Shown one piece after another: positions 22,942 to 31,104 of a stretch of 64,000 nucleotides of DNA. The position numbers and the translations under genes were made by a program. This stretch comes from Stenotrophomonas maltophilia (GTDB lineage Bacteria > Pseudomonadota > Gammaproteobacteria > Xanthomonadales > Xanthomonadaceae). The stretch is from NCBI GenBank assembly GCA_002387845.1, contig DGLB01000076.1, forward strand, positions 1-64,000, given 5' to 3'. The notes below the pieces were generated by a model. It did no database searches, was not told the DNA's origin, and was given only the letters and a program-made list of their open reading frames with translations. Each line of letters starts with the position of its first letter. The stretch's first letter is position 1.

Positions 22942-23288
22942 GTGCGCAACGCCTCGCAGCCATGCTGCAGGATGCGGTTGGTCCGCACCTGCGCCATTTC
23001 CAGATCGAACCGGACCTGCAGGTTCATCCAGAACCACGGCGAGGTGTCGAAGTAGTGGCCCAGGCGGATCGCGGTGTCCGCGGTAATCGCGGCCTTGCCC
23101 GAGGCGATGGTGGCGATGCGGGTGTGGGAAACGCCAATGGCACAGGCGAGGGCGCGGCCGGAGAGCTTCAACGGGCGCATGAAGTCCTCGGTGAGGATGT
23201 CGCCGGGGTGCAGGGGAGGAACGTGTTCGCTACGCGGTTTGATGATGGGTGCGCGGCGATTCGTGCACCGGTGGGTAGATGGATTCAT
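22935..23288 (-). CDS. higA: HigA-type XRE antitoxin / DNA-binding protein
   Basis: 117-aa protein. Residues ~25-110 match the HigA family: LHPGDILTEDFMRPLKLSGRAL, the HTH core ACAIGVSHTRIATIASGKAAITADTAIRLGHYF, and DTSPWFWMNLQVRFDLEMAQ. HigA usually follows higB; no higB-like gene lies upstream (23289-23578 is non-coding). ATG 23288 has GGAGGCTCCC upstream. It may be an orphan antitoxin or pair with the downstream overlapping gene. The ~25 N-terminal residues are a Ser/Thr/His/Arg-rich extension. Confidence 0.85.
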   Translation of the reverse strand: MNPSTHRCTNRRAPIIKPRSEHVPPLHPGDILTEDFMRPLKLSGRALACAIGVSHTRIATIASGKAAITADTAIRLGHYFDTSPWFWMNLQVRFDLEMAQVRTNRILQHGCEALRTW

Positions 23289-23384
23289 GGGAGCCTCCGC
23301 GAGATGTGGGCGGGCAATGCATGTGGCGCGTGATGGGTGCGCCGTGCGCCGAAGGGACGCGATGCACACGATGCATGGGAACTG

Positions 23385-23420
23385 GTAGGGTCGTTCGAAA
23401 GACGACCGCCGATAGCGGTA
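23385..23420 (+). repeat. Solo REP related to the 224-bp array
   Basis: GGTAGGGTCGTTCGAAAGAC followed by GACCGCCGAT, the same family as the array at 21497 with two changes. It stands upstream of the higA-like gene on the opposite strand. A similar degenerate half lies near 24255-24282. Confidence 0.7.
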
Positions 23421-23578
23421 ATCGGCGCGGTAGCGCATGACCTCTGCCGGAGAGGCGCGATCCATCAGCGCACCGGCGACCTGCCCGGGCGTTGCACAGG
23501 GGGGCGTGGTTGTTCATGGTTGTTCTTATTCGGATACTGGATGCGCCGTGCGTGCGGGCACCGTGAATGGGTTGGGTT

Positions 23579-23752
23579 TCAGGCGGACGCGCATGGCGCG
23601 TCGCTACAGTGGTACCCAATACGCATGAGCAGGATCTCGACCTGGTGAATGTGCGCAGGCGGCGACGATTGGCTGCTGGGAGCAGCGGTGGCTTCGGGTC
23701 GCATGGGTGCGACGTCGTCGTTCGCGGGTGTGTCTGGCCAGTGTGTCTGCAT
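23579..23752 (-). CDS. Possible small protein (57 aa)
   Basis: Short open frame starting MQTHWPDTPANDDVAPMRPE with a strong ribosome-binding site (GGAGG, 6 nt before ATG 23752). The C-terminal end (DAPCASA) is encoded within a SMAG palindrome at 23586-23607. No family recognised and no export signal. It follows the interleaved inverted-repeat element at 23797-23938, which would be its 5' leader. Real coding is uncertain; the ribosome-binding site is the main support. Confidence 0.35.
   Translation of the reverse strand: MQTHWPDTPANDDVAPMRPEATAAPSSQSSPPAHIHQVEILLMRIGYHCSDAPCASA
23586..23607 (-). repeat. SMAG palindrome (GACGCGC type)
   Basis: GACGCGC-ATG-GCGCGTC followed by GCTAC, identical in form to the copy at 22531. 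Confidence 0.75.
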
Positions 23753-23796
23753 GGCATGCCTCCGGTGAGATGCGACCCCTGTCGGCGTGACGAGGG

Positions 23797-23938
23797 GTCG
23801 GGAGGTTAGAAACCGAAGAGTCAGCAAAAGACGGCGGGCGTATTCCCCCCTTGCGGGGGTGTTTTATTAGCCACCCTCCCGACGCGGGACACAACATCCC
23901 CCACGCAGGGCATCAACTACTGACTCTTAGGAGTTTCT
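23797..23938. repeat. Interleaved inverted repeats (pseudoknot-like leader element)
   Basis: GTCGGGAGG (23797-23805) pairs perfectly with CCTCCCGAC (23875-23883), and the segment AGAAACCGAAGAGTCAG (23808-23824) pairs over 9 bp plus a TTTCT/AGAAA end with 23920-23938. The order A-B-A'-B' cannot form one simple hairpin; it permits either alternative folds or a pseudoknot. Between them lies a CCCCC/GGGGG hairpin followed by TGTTTT, terminator-like on the plus strand. Confidence 0.65.
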
Positions 23939-24297
23939 ACGCTCCGGGGACAACACTGCAGCAGATGAGTGGCGATGCAAATCAGACTATTCCTACGTAT
24001 CGTCGTCGCTGTGTACCGGATGCGCAAACTACGCGACGTAATTGGCGCGGGATGATTTGTGGAAGCGTTGAATGCGTAGGGTGATGTCGTGGATGACACC
24101 CGAATGAGGGTGGTTCCGATTTTTGATGTGTGTTGCGGATCGGATCGTTGGGTGATGGGTGGCCGTGGTGTAGTGGGGCGGGTGCGACATTTGGGGCCGG
24201 AGAGGCGCGGTTTCGGTTGGGGGTCCATGCGTTAACGAACGCGGGTGGCTTCACGGCGATCGTCTTTCGACCGATCCCACCAAAGCACAGGCATCAG

Positions 24298-24371
24298 GCA
24301 TCACCATAGCCCGGGCATCGCCAAAGCCCGGGCATCACCAAAGCCCAGGCATCACCAAAGCCCAGGCATCA
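24298..24371 (+). repeat. 17-bp tandem repeat
   Basis: About 4.3 units of GCATCACCAAAGCCCGG begin at 24298, 24315, 24332, 24349 and 24366 with single-base changes. A decayed partial unit precedes it. It is non-coding; the unit resembles the inner half of the local GCCCGGGC REP palindromes. Confidence 0.85.
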
Positions 24372-24411
24372 GCATGGCTTCTACCGGTCCGGTGGCCCGC
24401 TGTTACCGTGG

Positions 24412-24536
24412 CCCCCGACCTTCTGTCGGGGGTGGGTCGGGGTGGATTGGAGGGGGCGTGAGCCGCATGGATGCGGCGACCGAGCTTACATGGACGTACT
24501 TGCAGCGTCCCCCGGAACACCCGCCCCGACCCGCCC
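24412..24536. ncRNA. Candidate structured RNA or repeat: long branched hairpin
   Basis: Outer 16-bp stem 24430-24445 with 24521-24536 (two T-G pairs), then GGGGG-CG at 24452-24458 with GC-T-CCCCC ending 24513, enclosing a 7-bp hairpin GCCGCAT/ATGCGGC at 24462-24477 and a weaker TAC/GTA arm. A second hairpin CCCCCGAC/GTCGGGGG (24412-24432) shares bases with the outer stem, so the two are mutually exclusive. It lies 107 bp beyond the 3' end of the GH20 gene. It may be a terminator, processed 3' RNA or dispersed repeat. Confidence 0.45.
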
Positions 24537-24583
24537 AGCCGGGGAAGGCGTGGGCGGCGGGTTGTTCGCGTGAATCCAGCAGC

Positions 24584-24605
24584 AGCCGGGCAAGCCCGGC
24601 TCTAC
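24584..24605 (-). repeat. SMAG palindrome (AGCCGGGC type)
   Basis: AGCCGGGCAAGCCCGGCT followed by CTAC (GTAG on the minus strand), 38 bp beyond the stop codon of the GH20 gene. Confidence 0.85.
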
Positions 24606-24642
24606 GGATCCCGTGCAATCAAGCAATCAGGGAGTGGTGCGG

Positions 24643-26964
24643 TCAGCGTGGGAGCAGGGTGAGCTCGTCGAGTACCCACATGGTCGGGCGGGTGTCGCCG
24701 GTGAAGCGCACGCACAGGTTCTGCGTGCCCTTCAGCGAACGCGGCAGGGCGGCTTCCAGGGTGATGAAGCCATCTGCATCCGGCTTGGCCGGCAGCGGCA
24801 CCGTTGCCAGCGGCTTGCCATCGCACTGGCCGCTCAGAATGTCCATCTCACCGTGCGCGCTGCGTGCCTTCTCGAACCGGCGCTGGGGCTCGTCATGGGC
24901 CAGCTGGAAGTAGTACGGAATGTTGCCCGCACGCACCCGTACCTTGCTGATGCCGTCCACGTTCGCGTCCTGCCAGAACCAGCACGGGTTGAAGATGTTC
25001 ACGTTGAATACCGCGCGCTTGCCGTCCGCCGGGCCATCATCTTCCAGCCGCAGCAACAGCTTGCCCTCGGCCGGGCACAGGTCCAGATGCTCGTCATTGC
25101 GCGTCAGCAGGGACGTCGCCGTGATGTCAAAACGACTCGCCGCCTTCGCCAGCGCCTTGCCGTCGAAGAACGTCGCCGCCTGCACGCCCACCGGCAATGG
25201 CTGGGTCAGTGGTGCCGTGTAGCGCGGCGACTGCGCCGTTACCGGGCTGCCGTCCACGCTGTAGCGGATCTCGTAGTTCAGCGGCGTGCGCAATGCCAGC
25301 GTGGCCGTCCCTGCCGTACGGTCATCGGTCACATCTGCTTCCACCTCGAACGGCGTCTGTGCGTACGCAATCCCCATGGCCTGCCAGCGCTGCAGCTGGG
25401 TCGGCAACCTTGTCAGGAAGTCGGCAAAGTCACGGCGCTCACGCGGCGACCAGCCGGTTTCCGCCACCGCTGCCAGGCGCGGGAACAGGTTGTGCTGCAG
25501 GCGCGCATAGCTGCGCGTGTGCTCGGTGAACATGTTCGCCTGCAGGCCCAGAATGTGCTGCTGCTTGTCGCGCGCCAGCGCATCCGGCACCGGCTCGAAG
25601 CCGTATACCCGGCCCAGCGGCGTGCTCAACGGACGGCCCGGCGGCTCGTTCTCCGAATTCGTCTGCAGGTAATCCATGTACATGTCGGTCACCGGCGACA
25701 TGATCACGTCATGCCCTTCGCTGGCCGCCTTCAGGCCGCCCTCGGTGCCCCGCCACGACATCACCGTCGCTTCCGGGGGCAGGCCACCTTCCAGAATCTC
25801 GTCCCAGCCAATCAGGCGGCGGTCGTGCTGCTCCAGGTACTTTTCCAACCGTTTGATCAGGTGGGCCTGCATTTCATTCTCGTTGCCCGCGCCCACTTCC
25901 TTCATCCGCGCCTGCACGCGCGCGGAGGCCTCCCACTGGTCCTTCACCGCCTCGTCGCCGCCCACATGGACGTACTTGGCCGGGAACAGCTCAATCACCT
26001 CTTCCAGCACGTTCTCAAGGAATTCGAACGTGCTTTCTTCGGTGTTGAACAGGTTCGGGAACACGCCCCACTCGCTGATCGGCAGCAGCGGCGTGTCAAT
26101 CGTGCCCAGCTCCGGGTATGCCGCAATCGCTGCGGTAGCGTGGCCCGGCACGTCGATCTCCGGAATCACCTGGATGTGGCGTGCGGCCGCATACGCGATC
26201 ACTTCGCGGATCTGGTCCTGGGTGTAGAAGCCGCAGTAGGGGCGCGGAGCGCCGGTGGCCGGATCACGGCCGCCATCGCCGGCCGGCAGGCGGCAGCTGC
26301 CCACTTCGGTCAGCTTCGGGTAGCGCTTGATCTCCATGCGCCAGCCCTGGTCATCAGTCAGATGCCAGTGGAAGGTGTTGAGCTTCTGCTCGGCCATCGC
26401 GTCGAGCACGCGCTTGATTTCATCCAGGCTCTGGAAATGGCGGGCCGAATCCAGCATCAGGCCGCGCCAGCTGAAACGCGGTGCATCGTCGATCTTCAGC
26501 GCCGGCAGCTGGCCGGGGGTGCCGCTGGTGAGCAGCTGCGAAAGGGTGGCCGCGCCGTAGAAGAGGCCGGCTTCGGTGGCAGCCTGCACGGTGACCCCGC
26601 GCGCATCGCTGCGCAAGTGGTAGCCCTCCGCGCCGGTCTTGAGTGTGGTGTCCAGCACCAGGCGGATGCCGTCTTTGCCGCGCGCCGACGACACCGTCAG
26701 CGCGGGGCCGCCGCTGTTTTTCAGCTGCGTGGCGAACAGGCTGGCCACGCGCTGCGCGGCGTCGCCCTGCGCGTGCAAGGGGGTAGCAGCAGTGACGGCG
26801 TAGCCGGCCCCGGCCAGTTGTTCCAGATGCGCCGGTGCCGGCAGCAGCGGCAGTGAGCCGGGCAGGGCGCGCGGGCCGTCCGCGGCCTGAGCCAGCGGAG
26901 CGAGAGAGAGTGCCAGTGCGAACGACAGCAGCGACAGCGAGGTACGACGGGTGCGGATGGGCAT
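24643..26964 (-). CDS. Beta-N-acetylhexosaminidase, glycoside hydrolase family 20
   Basis: 773-aa secreted or periplasmic enzyme that releases GlcNAc from chitooligosaccharides or glycans. Signal peptide to about residue 28 (APLAQAAD), a GH20b-type N-domain (~35-155), then the catalytic barrel starting FSWRGLMLDSARHF, with HWHLTDDQGWRMEIK, the EIDVPGHATA segment and the catalytic Asp-Glu pair in YVHVGGDEAVKDQW. A C-terminal beta domain follows. It starts 40 bp downstream of the terminator behind the TonB receptor gene, on the same strand, at the end of the nag locus. Confidence 0.95.
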   Translation of the reverse strand: MPIRTRRTSLSLLSFALALSLAPLAQAADGPRALPGSLPLLPAPAHLEQLAGAGYAVTAATPLHAQGDAAQRVASLFATQLKNSGGPALTVSSARGKDGIRLVLDTTLKTGAEGYHLRSDARGVTVQAATEAGLFYGAATLSQLLTSGTPGQLPALKIDDAPRFSWRGLMLDSARHFQSLDEIKRVLDAMAEQKLNTFHWHLTDDQGWRMEIKRYPKLTEVGSCRLPAGDGGRDPATGAPRPYCGFYTQDQIREVIAYAAARHIQVIPEIDVPGHATAAIAAYPELGTIDTPLLPISEWGVFPNLFNTEESTFEFLENVLEEVIELFPAKYVHVGGDEAVKDQWEASARVQARMKEVGAGNENEMQAHLIKRLEKYLEQHDRRLIGWDEILEGGLPPEATVMSWRGTEGGLKAASEGHDVIMSPVTDMYMDYLQTNSENEPPGRPLSTPLGRVYGFEPVPDALARDKQQHILGLQANMFTEHTRSYARLQHNLFPRLAAVAETGWSPRERRDFADFLTRLPTQLQRWQAMGIAYAQTPFEVEADVTDDRTAGTATLALRTPLNYEIRYSVDGSPVTAQSPRYTAPLTQPLPVGVQAATFFDGKALAKAASRFDITATSLLTRNDEHLDLCPAEGKLLLRLEDDGPADGKRAVFNVNIFNPCWFWQDANVDGISKVRVRAGNIPYYFQLAHDEPQRRFEKARSAHGEMDILSGQCDGKPLATVPLPAKPDADGFITLEAALPRSLKGTQNLCVRFTGDTRPTMWVLDELTLLPR

Positions 26965-27004
26965 CGGGTCATTCCTTGTGGTGCGGATTTGATTCTATCT
27001 GCGA

Positions 27005-27033
27005 AAAGGGCCCGGAAGTCCGGGCCCTTTGGG
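27005..27033 (-). terminator. Terminator between the nag TonB receptor and GH20 genes
   Basis: 11-bp stem AAAGGGCCCGG/CCGGGCCCTTT with a 4-nt loop; on the minus strand it is followed by TTTTC. It lies 40-70 bp upstream of the GH20 start, so GH20 needs its own promoter here or read-through. Confidence 0.85.
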
Positions 27034-27044
27034 CGTTGCGTTCA

Positions 27045-27075
27045 AGCCGGGCAAGCCCGGCAAGCCCGGCTCTAC
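27045..27075 (-). repeat. SMAG palindrome with a duplicated arm
   Basis: AGCCGGGCAAGCCCGGCAAGCCCGGCT then CTAC; the right arm is repeated, giving two alternative hairpins. It ends 5 bp from the stop codon of the TonB-dependent receptor. Confidence 0.85.
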
Positions 27076-27079
27076 ATCA

Positions 27080-29752
27080 TCAGTACTTGAAGCGGAAGTT
27101 CAGGTAGTACTGGCGGCCGTTGGAGTAGAACGAGGTCGGGATCGAAGCGCTCTCGTAGTACTTGTAGGTCGGATTGTTGAGGTTCAGACCGTCCAGGCTG
27201 ATGCTCAGCCAGTCGGTGGCCTTGAAGTTCAACGACGCCGACAGCGTGCCAAAGTCATCCTGGTAGTACGGGTTGGTGCCCGACAGGCTGATCAGGAACG
27301 AGGAGCGGCGGGTGTAGGTCACGCGTGCACCGAAGCGCTCGTTCTCGAAGTAGGCACCCACGTTGTAGGTGTTCTTCGAAGTTCCCAGCAGGTTGTGGGT
27401 GCCGTCCGACCAGGTGTGGTCGGTGCTGCCGTTGGCGTAGGTGTAGTTGGCGTTGAAGCCGAAGTAGTCGCCGATCGGCTGCTCGTAGGCCACTTCCACG
27501 CCGGTCACCTTGCCGTCGGCATTGATCGGGGTGGAGATGTCATACGTTTCCAGCTGGTTGGTCAGCTCGCTGTACAGCTGGCGCTGCACCACGGTGAAGG
27601 CCACGTAGTCCTTCATGTCCATGTGGTAGGCACCGACGGACAGCAGGCCGCGCGGCATGAAGTACCACTCCAGGTTGGCGTCCAAGTTGGTCGACAGAAC
27701 CGGCTTCAGGTTCGGGTTGCCACCGCCACCGGTACGGTTCAGGTCCGAACCGTAAGACGACGCACCCAGCGCCGAGTAGTCCGGCAGAGTCTGCGTCTGC
27801 GAGGCTGCCACACGCAGCACCAGGTCATCATCCAGGTCGAACTTGATGTTGGCGCTGGGCAGCACGCGGTTGTGCTTGTTCTGGAAAGCGGTGCGTTCCC
27901 ACATGCCGAACAGGCTGCTTACATCGGCGTCGGCCGCATTGGACACGGCGTTGTAGGTGTCGATGTCCTGCTTGATGTTGACATAGCGCAGGCCGACATT
28001 ACCGCTCCACCAGTCGCCGGTGAAGTTCGCCTGCACGTAGCCGGCGAAATTCTTTTCCTTCACTCGCCACTCGGCACCGTAGTTGTGGCGTCCGTCCGGA
28101 CCGTCGTTGCCGGCCAGCCAGGTGGAGTTGTTGATGATCGCGCTCTTCAGCGCGCCCGGGGTGAAGTACCACAGGTCGCGCGGGAACGAACCGCCGATGC
28201 CGCTGGCGAAGCCGCTCGGGTAGTTGGCGGTGTCACCGCCCTGCAGCGCAGCCCAGATATCGCCCGGGGTCGCACCTTCCGGCGACAGCGCCTCACGCTC
28301 GTGGTCGGCATAGCGCACGCCGAAGTCCACCGAGCTCAAGGTGCCGGCGCTGAAGTACTGGCTGAAGTCCAGCGACGCCCACTTCTCTTTGTCTTCAGCG
28401 GTGACTTCCTGGTTGCCCCAGGTGCCGCCCCAGTCGGAAGCGGCTGGGCTCAGGTCGCCACCCACGTTCCAGTCGGCCGGCGAGCCGTTGCCGTGCAGCG
28501 CCCAGTTGGCACCGCCGCCCTGGGCCATGTTCAGCTCGGCGATGAACTGGCGCGGGGTCGAACCCTCACCCTTGGTGGTGCCAGCCTGGAACTTCATGTC
28601 CAGGGTGTCGTTGATCTGCCAGTCGGCATCGAACGTGACGTAGTTGGTCTTGGCGGTGGCTTCGCGGTAGATCATGTCGTATACCGCGTAGTACTGGTCT
28701 GGAGCGCCGCCGGCGGGAGAATAGGTGGCGTTCTTCAGCACACCGTTCTCAACCGTGTAGCCCGGGTCCGGAGCCTGTGCACGTGCGAACCGCCCACCCC
28801 ACATCATGAAGTTGCGGTTGTAGTTGTTCGCTTCGAGTTCCGAGGTGAAGCCGCTCAGCGCCAGGCTCAGCGCATCGGTCGGCTTGAACTGCACGGTCAA
28901 CAGGCCGCCCTTGCGCTCGCGGGTCTGCTCGAACAGGGTTGAACCCAGCAGGCCGGGCACGCGCACGCCGAGCAGGTCCGGATTGGACTGCACGGCCGGG
29001 TCGGCGGCGGCGAGGGTGAAGAAGCCACCCGGAATCTCCTGCGCTTCACGGCGCAGCTCACGCTTCTGGTAGAACGCCTGCAGCAGCACGCCGAAGTTGT
29101 TGGCGTCGTTCTTGTAGTTGAACAGCGCCGAGTACTGCGGGTCGGTCGAGTCGGCCTGGTCCGAACGCACCGCACCCACCGAGGCTTCGGCGCTGAACTG
29201 CTTGGAGAACTGCAGCGGGGTGCGGGTGATGATATTGACGGTACCGGTGGTGCCGCCGTCCTGCAGCTTGGCCTGCGAGGACTTGTTCACTTCCACCGAG
29301 CTGACCAGCTCGGACGGCAGCAGCGAGTAGCTGACGCTGCGGCCCACGTTGTTGCCCTGGCTGAGCACGAACCAGTCGGCCGAGCCGACGGTGTGGCCGT
29401 TGATCAGGGTCTGGGTCAGGCTCGGGCTGGTGCCGCGCAGGCTGACGCGGTCGGCTTCGTCGAAGCCGCCTTCGTCGGCGCTGGCCGAGCTGATGTTCAC
29501 GCCGGGCAGGCGCTGCAGGGTATCGGCCACGTTGTGCGCGGGCAGCTTGCCCACGTCTTCGGCGGTGACCACTTCCAGGCGTGCATTGGCTTCACGCTTG
29601 GTGTCCAGCGAACGTTCCATCGAGCCGCGGATACCGGTCACCTGGATGGTGTCCAGGTCGGTCGGGCTGGTCTGGGCGGCGTCCTGCGCGTGCGCGCCGA
29701 AGGCCATACAGCTGAAGATGGCTGCCGAAAGCAGGCTTATGCGGTGGTTCAT
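27080..29752 (-). CDS. TonB-dependent receptor, chitooligosaccharide/GlcNAc type
   Basis: 890-aa outer-membrane receptor. Signal peptide to residue ~23 (MAFGAHAQ), an N-terminal TonB-box-like region (DTIQVTGIRGSMERSLDTK), plug domain (VVTAEDVGKLPAHNVADTLQRLPGV ... GTTGTVNIITRTP), and a long barrel ending YYLNFRFKY with the terminal aromatic signature. The IRGSMERSL...KR pattern is typical of the large carbohydrate-uptake TonB receptors of xanthomonads. Its place in the nag locus suggests uptake of GlcNAc oligomers. ATG 29752 begins the signal peptide; the open frame continues upstream without support. It lies 116 bp after the kinase gene. Confidence 0.93.
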   Translation of the reverse strand: MNHRISLLSAAIFSCMAFGAHAQDAAQTSPTDLDTIQVTGIRGSMERSLDTKREANARLEVVTAEDVGKLPAHNVADTLQRLPGVNISSASADEGGFDEADRVSLRGTSPSLTQTLINGHTVGSADWFVLSQGNNVGRSVSYSLLPSELVSSVEVNKSSQAKLQDGGTTGTVNIITRTPLQFSKQFSAEASVGAVRSDQADSTDPQYSALFNYKNDANNFGVLLQAFYQKRELRREAQEIPGGFFTLAAADPAVQSNPDLLGVRVPGLLGSTLFEQTRERKGGLLTVQFKPTDALSLALSGFTSELEANNYNRNFMMWGGRFARAQAPDPGYTVENGVLKNATYSPAGGAPDQYYAVYDMIYREATAKTNYVTFDADWQINDTLDMKFQAGTTKGEGSTPRQFIAELNMAQGGGANWALHGNGSPADWNVGGDLSPAASDWGGTWGNQEVTAEDKEKWASLDFSQYFSAGTLSSVDFGVRYADHEREALSPEGATPGDIWAALQGGDTANYPSGFASGIGGSFPRDLWYFTPGALKSAIINNSTWLAGNDGPDGRHNYGAEWRVKEKNFAGYVQANFTGDWWSGNVGLRYVNIKQDIDTYNAVSNAADADVSSLFGMWERTAFQNKHNRVLPSANIKFDLDDDLVLRVAASQTQTLPDYSALGASSYGSDLNRTGGGGNPNLKPVLSTNLDANLEWYFMPRGLLSVGAYHMDMKDYVAFTVVQRQLYSELTNQLETYDISTPINADGKVTGVEVAYEQPIGDYFGFNANYTYANGSTDHTWSDGTHNLLGTSKNTYNVGAYFENERFGARVTYTRRSSFLISLSGTNPYYQDDFGTLSASLNFKATDWLSISLDGLNLNNPTYKYYESASIPTSFYSNGRQYYLNFRFKY

Positions 29753-29868
29753 GATGTCTCTCCTCATCAATCTATGTGCGCCAGCGACGGCGTGCGGTGT
29801 GCAGCGTGTGGTGGTTCGAACAGGCATTGCGTGGAGCGTGTTGCGGTCCCGTGCGCCAGAAGGCGCGC

Positions 29869-30888
29869 TCAGGCGTTGTTGCGGCCGAGGTACCAGCTGG
29901 CGGCGCCGATGACGCCCAGTTGCCCGTGCTCGACCACCTTCACGGGAATGCGTTCCAGCGCCTCGCGCATCGGTCCCTTGTTGAGGTACCGGGCAACGAA
30001 GCTGCTGTTCAACAGGAATTCGCGGATCTGCGGCAGGATCCCGCCGGCCAGGTAGACGCCGCCGGACGCGCCGTACTGCAGGGCCATGTCACCGATGGTG
30101 CTGCCGAGCAGCCCGCAGAACACCTGCAGGCTCTCGCGCGCCAGCGCATCGGTATTGGCCATGGCGGCGGCGGTGATCGCATCCGGGCTGGCCAGTGCCG
30201 GGCTCTGGTTGTTCAGCGCGCACAATGCGCGATACAGATTCATCAGGCCCGGCCCGGACAGGGCGTGTTCGACCGATACGTGCGCGTGCTCGCGCTGCAT
30301 CTGGCGCACGATCGCCATTTCCAGTTCGGTGCTCACGGCCAGTGTCGGCTGACCGGCCTCGGTGGCCAGGACCACCGCGCCATGCGGGGTGGGAATCCAC
30401 ACCGCTGCGCCCAGCCCGGTGCCGGGGCCGACCACCAGGGTCGGGCCGCGCGGGGCAGTGGCCGGGCCGGTGAGCTGCAGCACGCCGCTGGCGTCGACCT
30501 GGGCGGCGGCGTAGGCCACGGCCTCGAAGTCGTTGACGATGAAGACGTGCTCCAGCCCGACATCCTGCTCGATGCGGCGCGCCGACAGCGGCCACGGCAC
30601 ATTGGCGGTGATCACGGTGCCGTCTTCGCGCGCCACGCCTGCCGTCGCCACCACACAGTGGGCGGGGCGCGTGCTGTCACCCAGGAAGGTATCGAGAATG
30701 GCGCTCAGGCCCGGGTACTCGGCATTGCGGAACTTGCGGTACTCCAGCACCTGCACCGGATGGGCCGGGTCGGTGCCGGCCTGCACGCGGGCCACGCGCA
30801 CGTGGGTGCCGCCCACGTCGGCGGCCAGGAATGGCACCGGGGCAGGGGCGGCGGCACTGGCCGGTACGGCTGGGGCGGCTGCGGTCAC
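29869..30888 (-). CDS. Glucokinase-family sugar kinase (likely GlcNAc kinase NagK-II)
   Basis: 339-aa kinase of the Glk fold (not ROK): phosphate-1 motif FLAADVGGTHVRVARV, VNDFEAVAY, and the adenosine-side motif LVVGPGTGLGAAVW; the C-terminus has GVYLAGGILPQ. In Xanthomonas, homologues encoded in GlcNAc loci phosphorylate GlcNAc; here the divergent nagP-nagX operon supports that role. The start is GTG 30888 with AAGGGAG upstream. The open frame runs further 5' through the control region, which is not coding. It heads the kinase-receptor transcript. Confidence 0.88.
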   Translation of the reverse strand: MTAAAPAVPASAAAPAPVPFLAADVGGTHVRVARVQAGTDPAHPVQVLEYRKFRNAEYPGLSAILDTFLGDSTRPAHCVVATAGVAREDGTVITANVPWPLSARRIEQDVGLEHVFIVNDFEAVAYAAAQVDASGVLQLTGPATAPRGPTLVVGPGTGLGAAVWIPTPHGAVVLATEAGQPTLAVSTELEMAIVRQMQREHAHVSVEHALSGPGLMNLYRALCALNNQSPALASPDAITAAAMANTDALARESLQVFCGLLGSTIGDMALQYGASGGVYLAGGILPQIREFLLNSSFVARYLNKGPMREALERIPVKVVEHGQLGVIGAASWYLGRNNA

Positions 30889-30959
30889 ACGGGCTCCCTT
30901 GAGGGTTCGTAACGACCAGGTAACAAACCCGGCGATTGAGGCGGAGTCTGTAATCGTTC

Positions 30960-30973
30960 TGACAACGATGTCA
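30960..30973 (-). promoter_or_regulatory. NagQ-like operator in the kinase promoter
   Basis: TGACAACGATGTCA, a near-perfect palindrome of the TGACAACGTTGTCA type expected for a LacI-family regulator. On the minus strand it overlaps a TTGACA -35 element (30974-30969) and the spacer to a possible TACAGA -10, so binding would block the kinase-receptor promoter. Confidence 0.75.
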
Positions 30974-31058
30974 ACGATAACCTCGCACTTTCGATTGTGC
31001 AGTGCAACGCCCGGGCCCCGGTGAAATCGATTACATAAGCAGTGTGCTGCGGCGCTTG

Positions 31059-31087
31059 TTGACAAACCCGGGTGCCCCATCGAATAA
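31059..31087 (+). promoter_or_regulatory. Predicted nagP promoter
   Basis: TTGACA at 31059-31064, 17-nt spacer, then GAATAA at 31082-31087 (weak -10). The operator at 31091 lies just downstream, about where transcription would start. Confidence 0.5.
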
Positions 31088-31090
31088 ATG

Positions 31091-31104
31091 TGACAACGTT
31101 GTTC
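31091..31104 (+). promoter_or_regulatory. NagQ-like operator upstream of nagP
   Basis: TGACAACGTTGTTC, matching 12 of 14 positions of the ideal palindrome and sharing TGACAACG with the operator at 30960. It lies 54 bp before the nagP start codon. Regulation by the LacI-type gene at 32493 is inferred. Confidence 0.72.

Larger units (their letters stand above)
23753..24642. other. Gene-poor 0.9-kb stretch with several structured elements
   Basis: No convincing gene on either strand. It holds the interleaved inverted repeats at 23797-23938, a G5/C5 terminator-like hairpin at 23846-23865, a locally lower-G+C stretch around 23980-24130, a 17-bp tandem repeat at 24298-24371, a branched long hairpin at 24412-24536, and a SMAG palindrome at 24584-24605. 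Confidence 0.7.

Noticed and set aside
23797..23938. Integron attC site
   Set aside because: Inverted arms are suggestive, but the RYYYAAC/GTTRRRY core sites do not fit and there is no integrase or cassette array.
23851..24084. 77-codon plus-strand open frame
   Set aside because: It begins in the terminator-like hairpin, has no ribosome-binding site and no plausible protein features.
22114..24642. Prophage remnant
   Set aside because: A HigA-like gene and odd intergenic DNA are present, but there are no integrase, capsid, tail or lysis genes.
24613..28942. Long plus-strand open frames opposite the GH20 and TonB-receptor genes
   Set aside because: They mirror real minus-strand genes with catalytic motifs; high G+C codon use creates open antisense frames.
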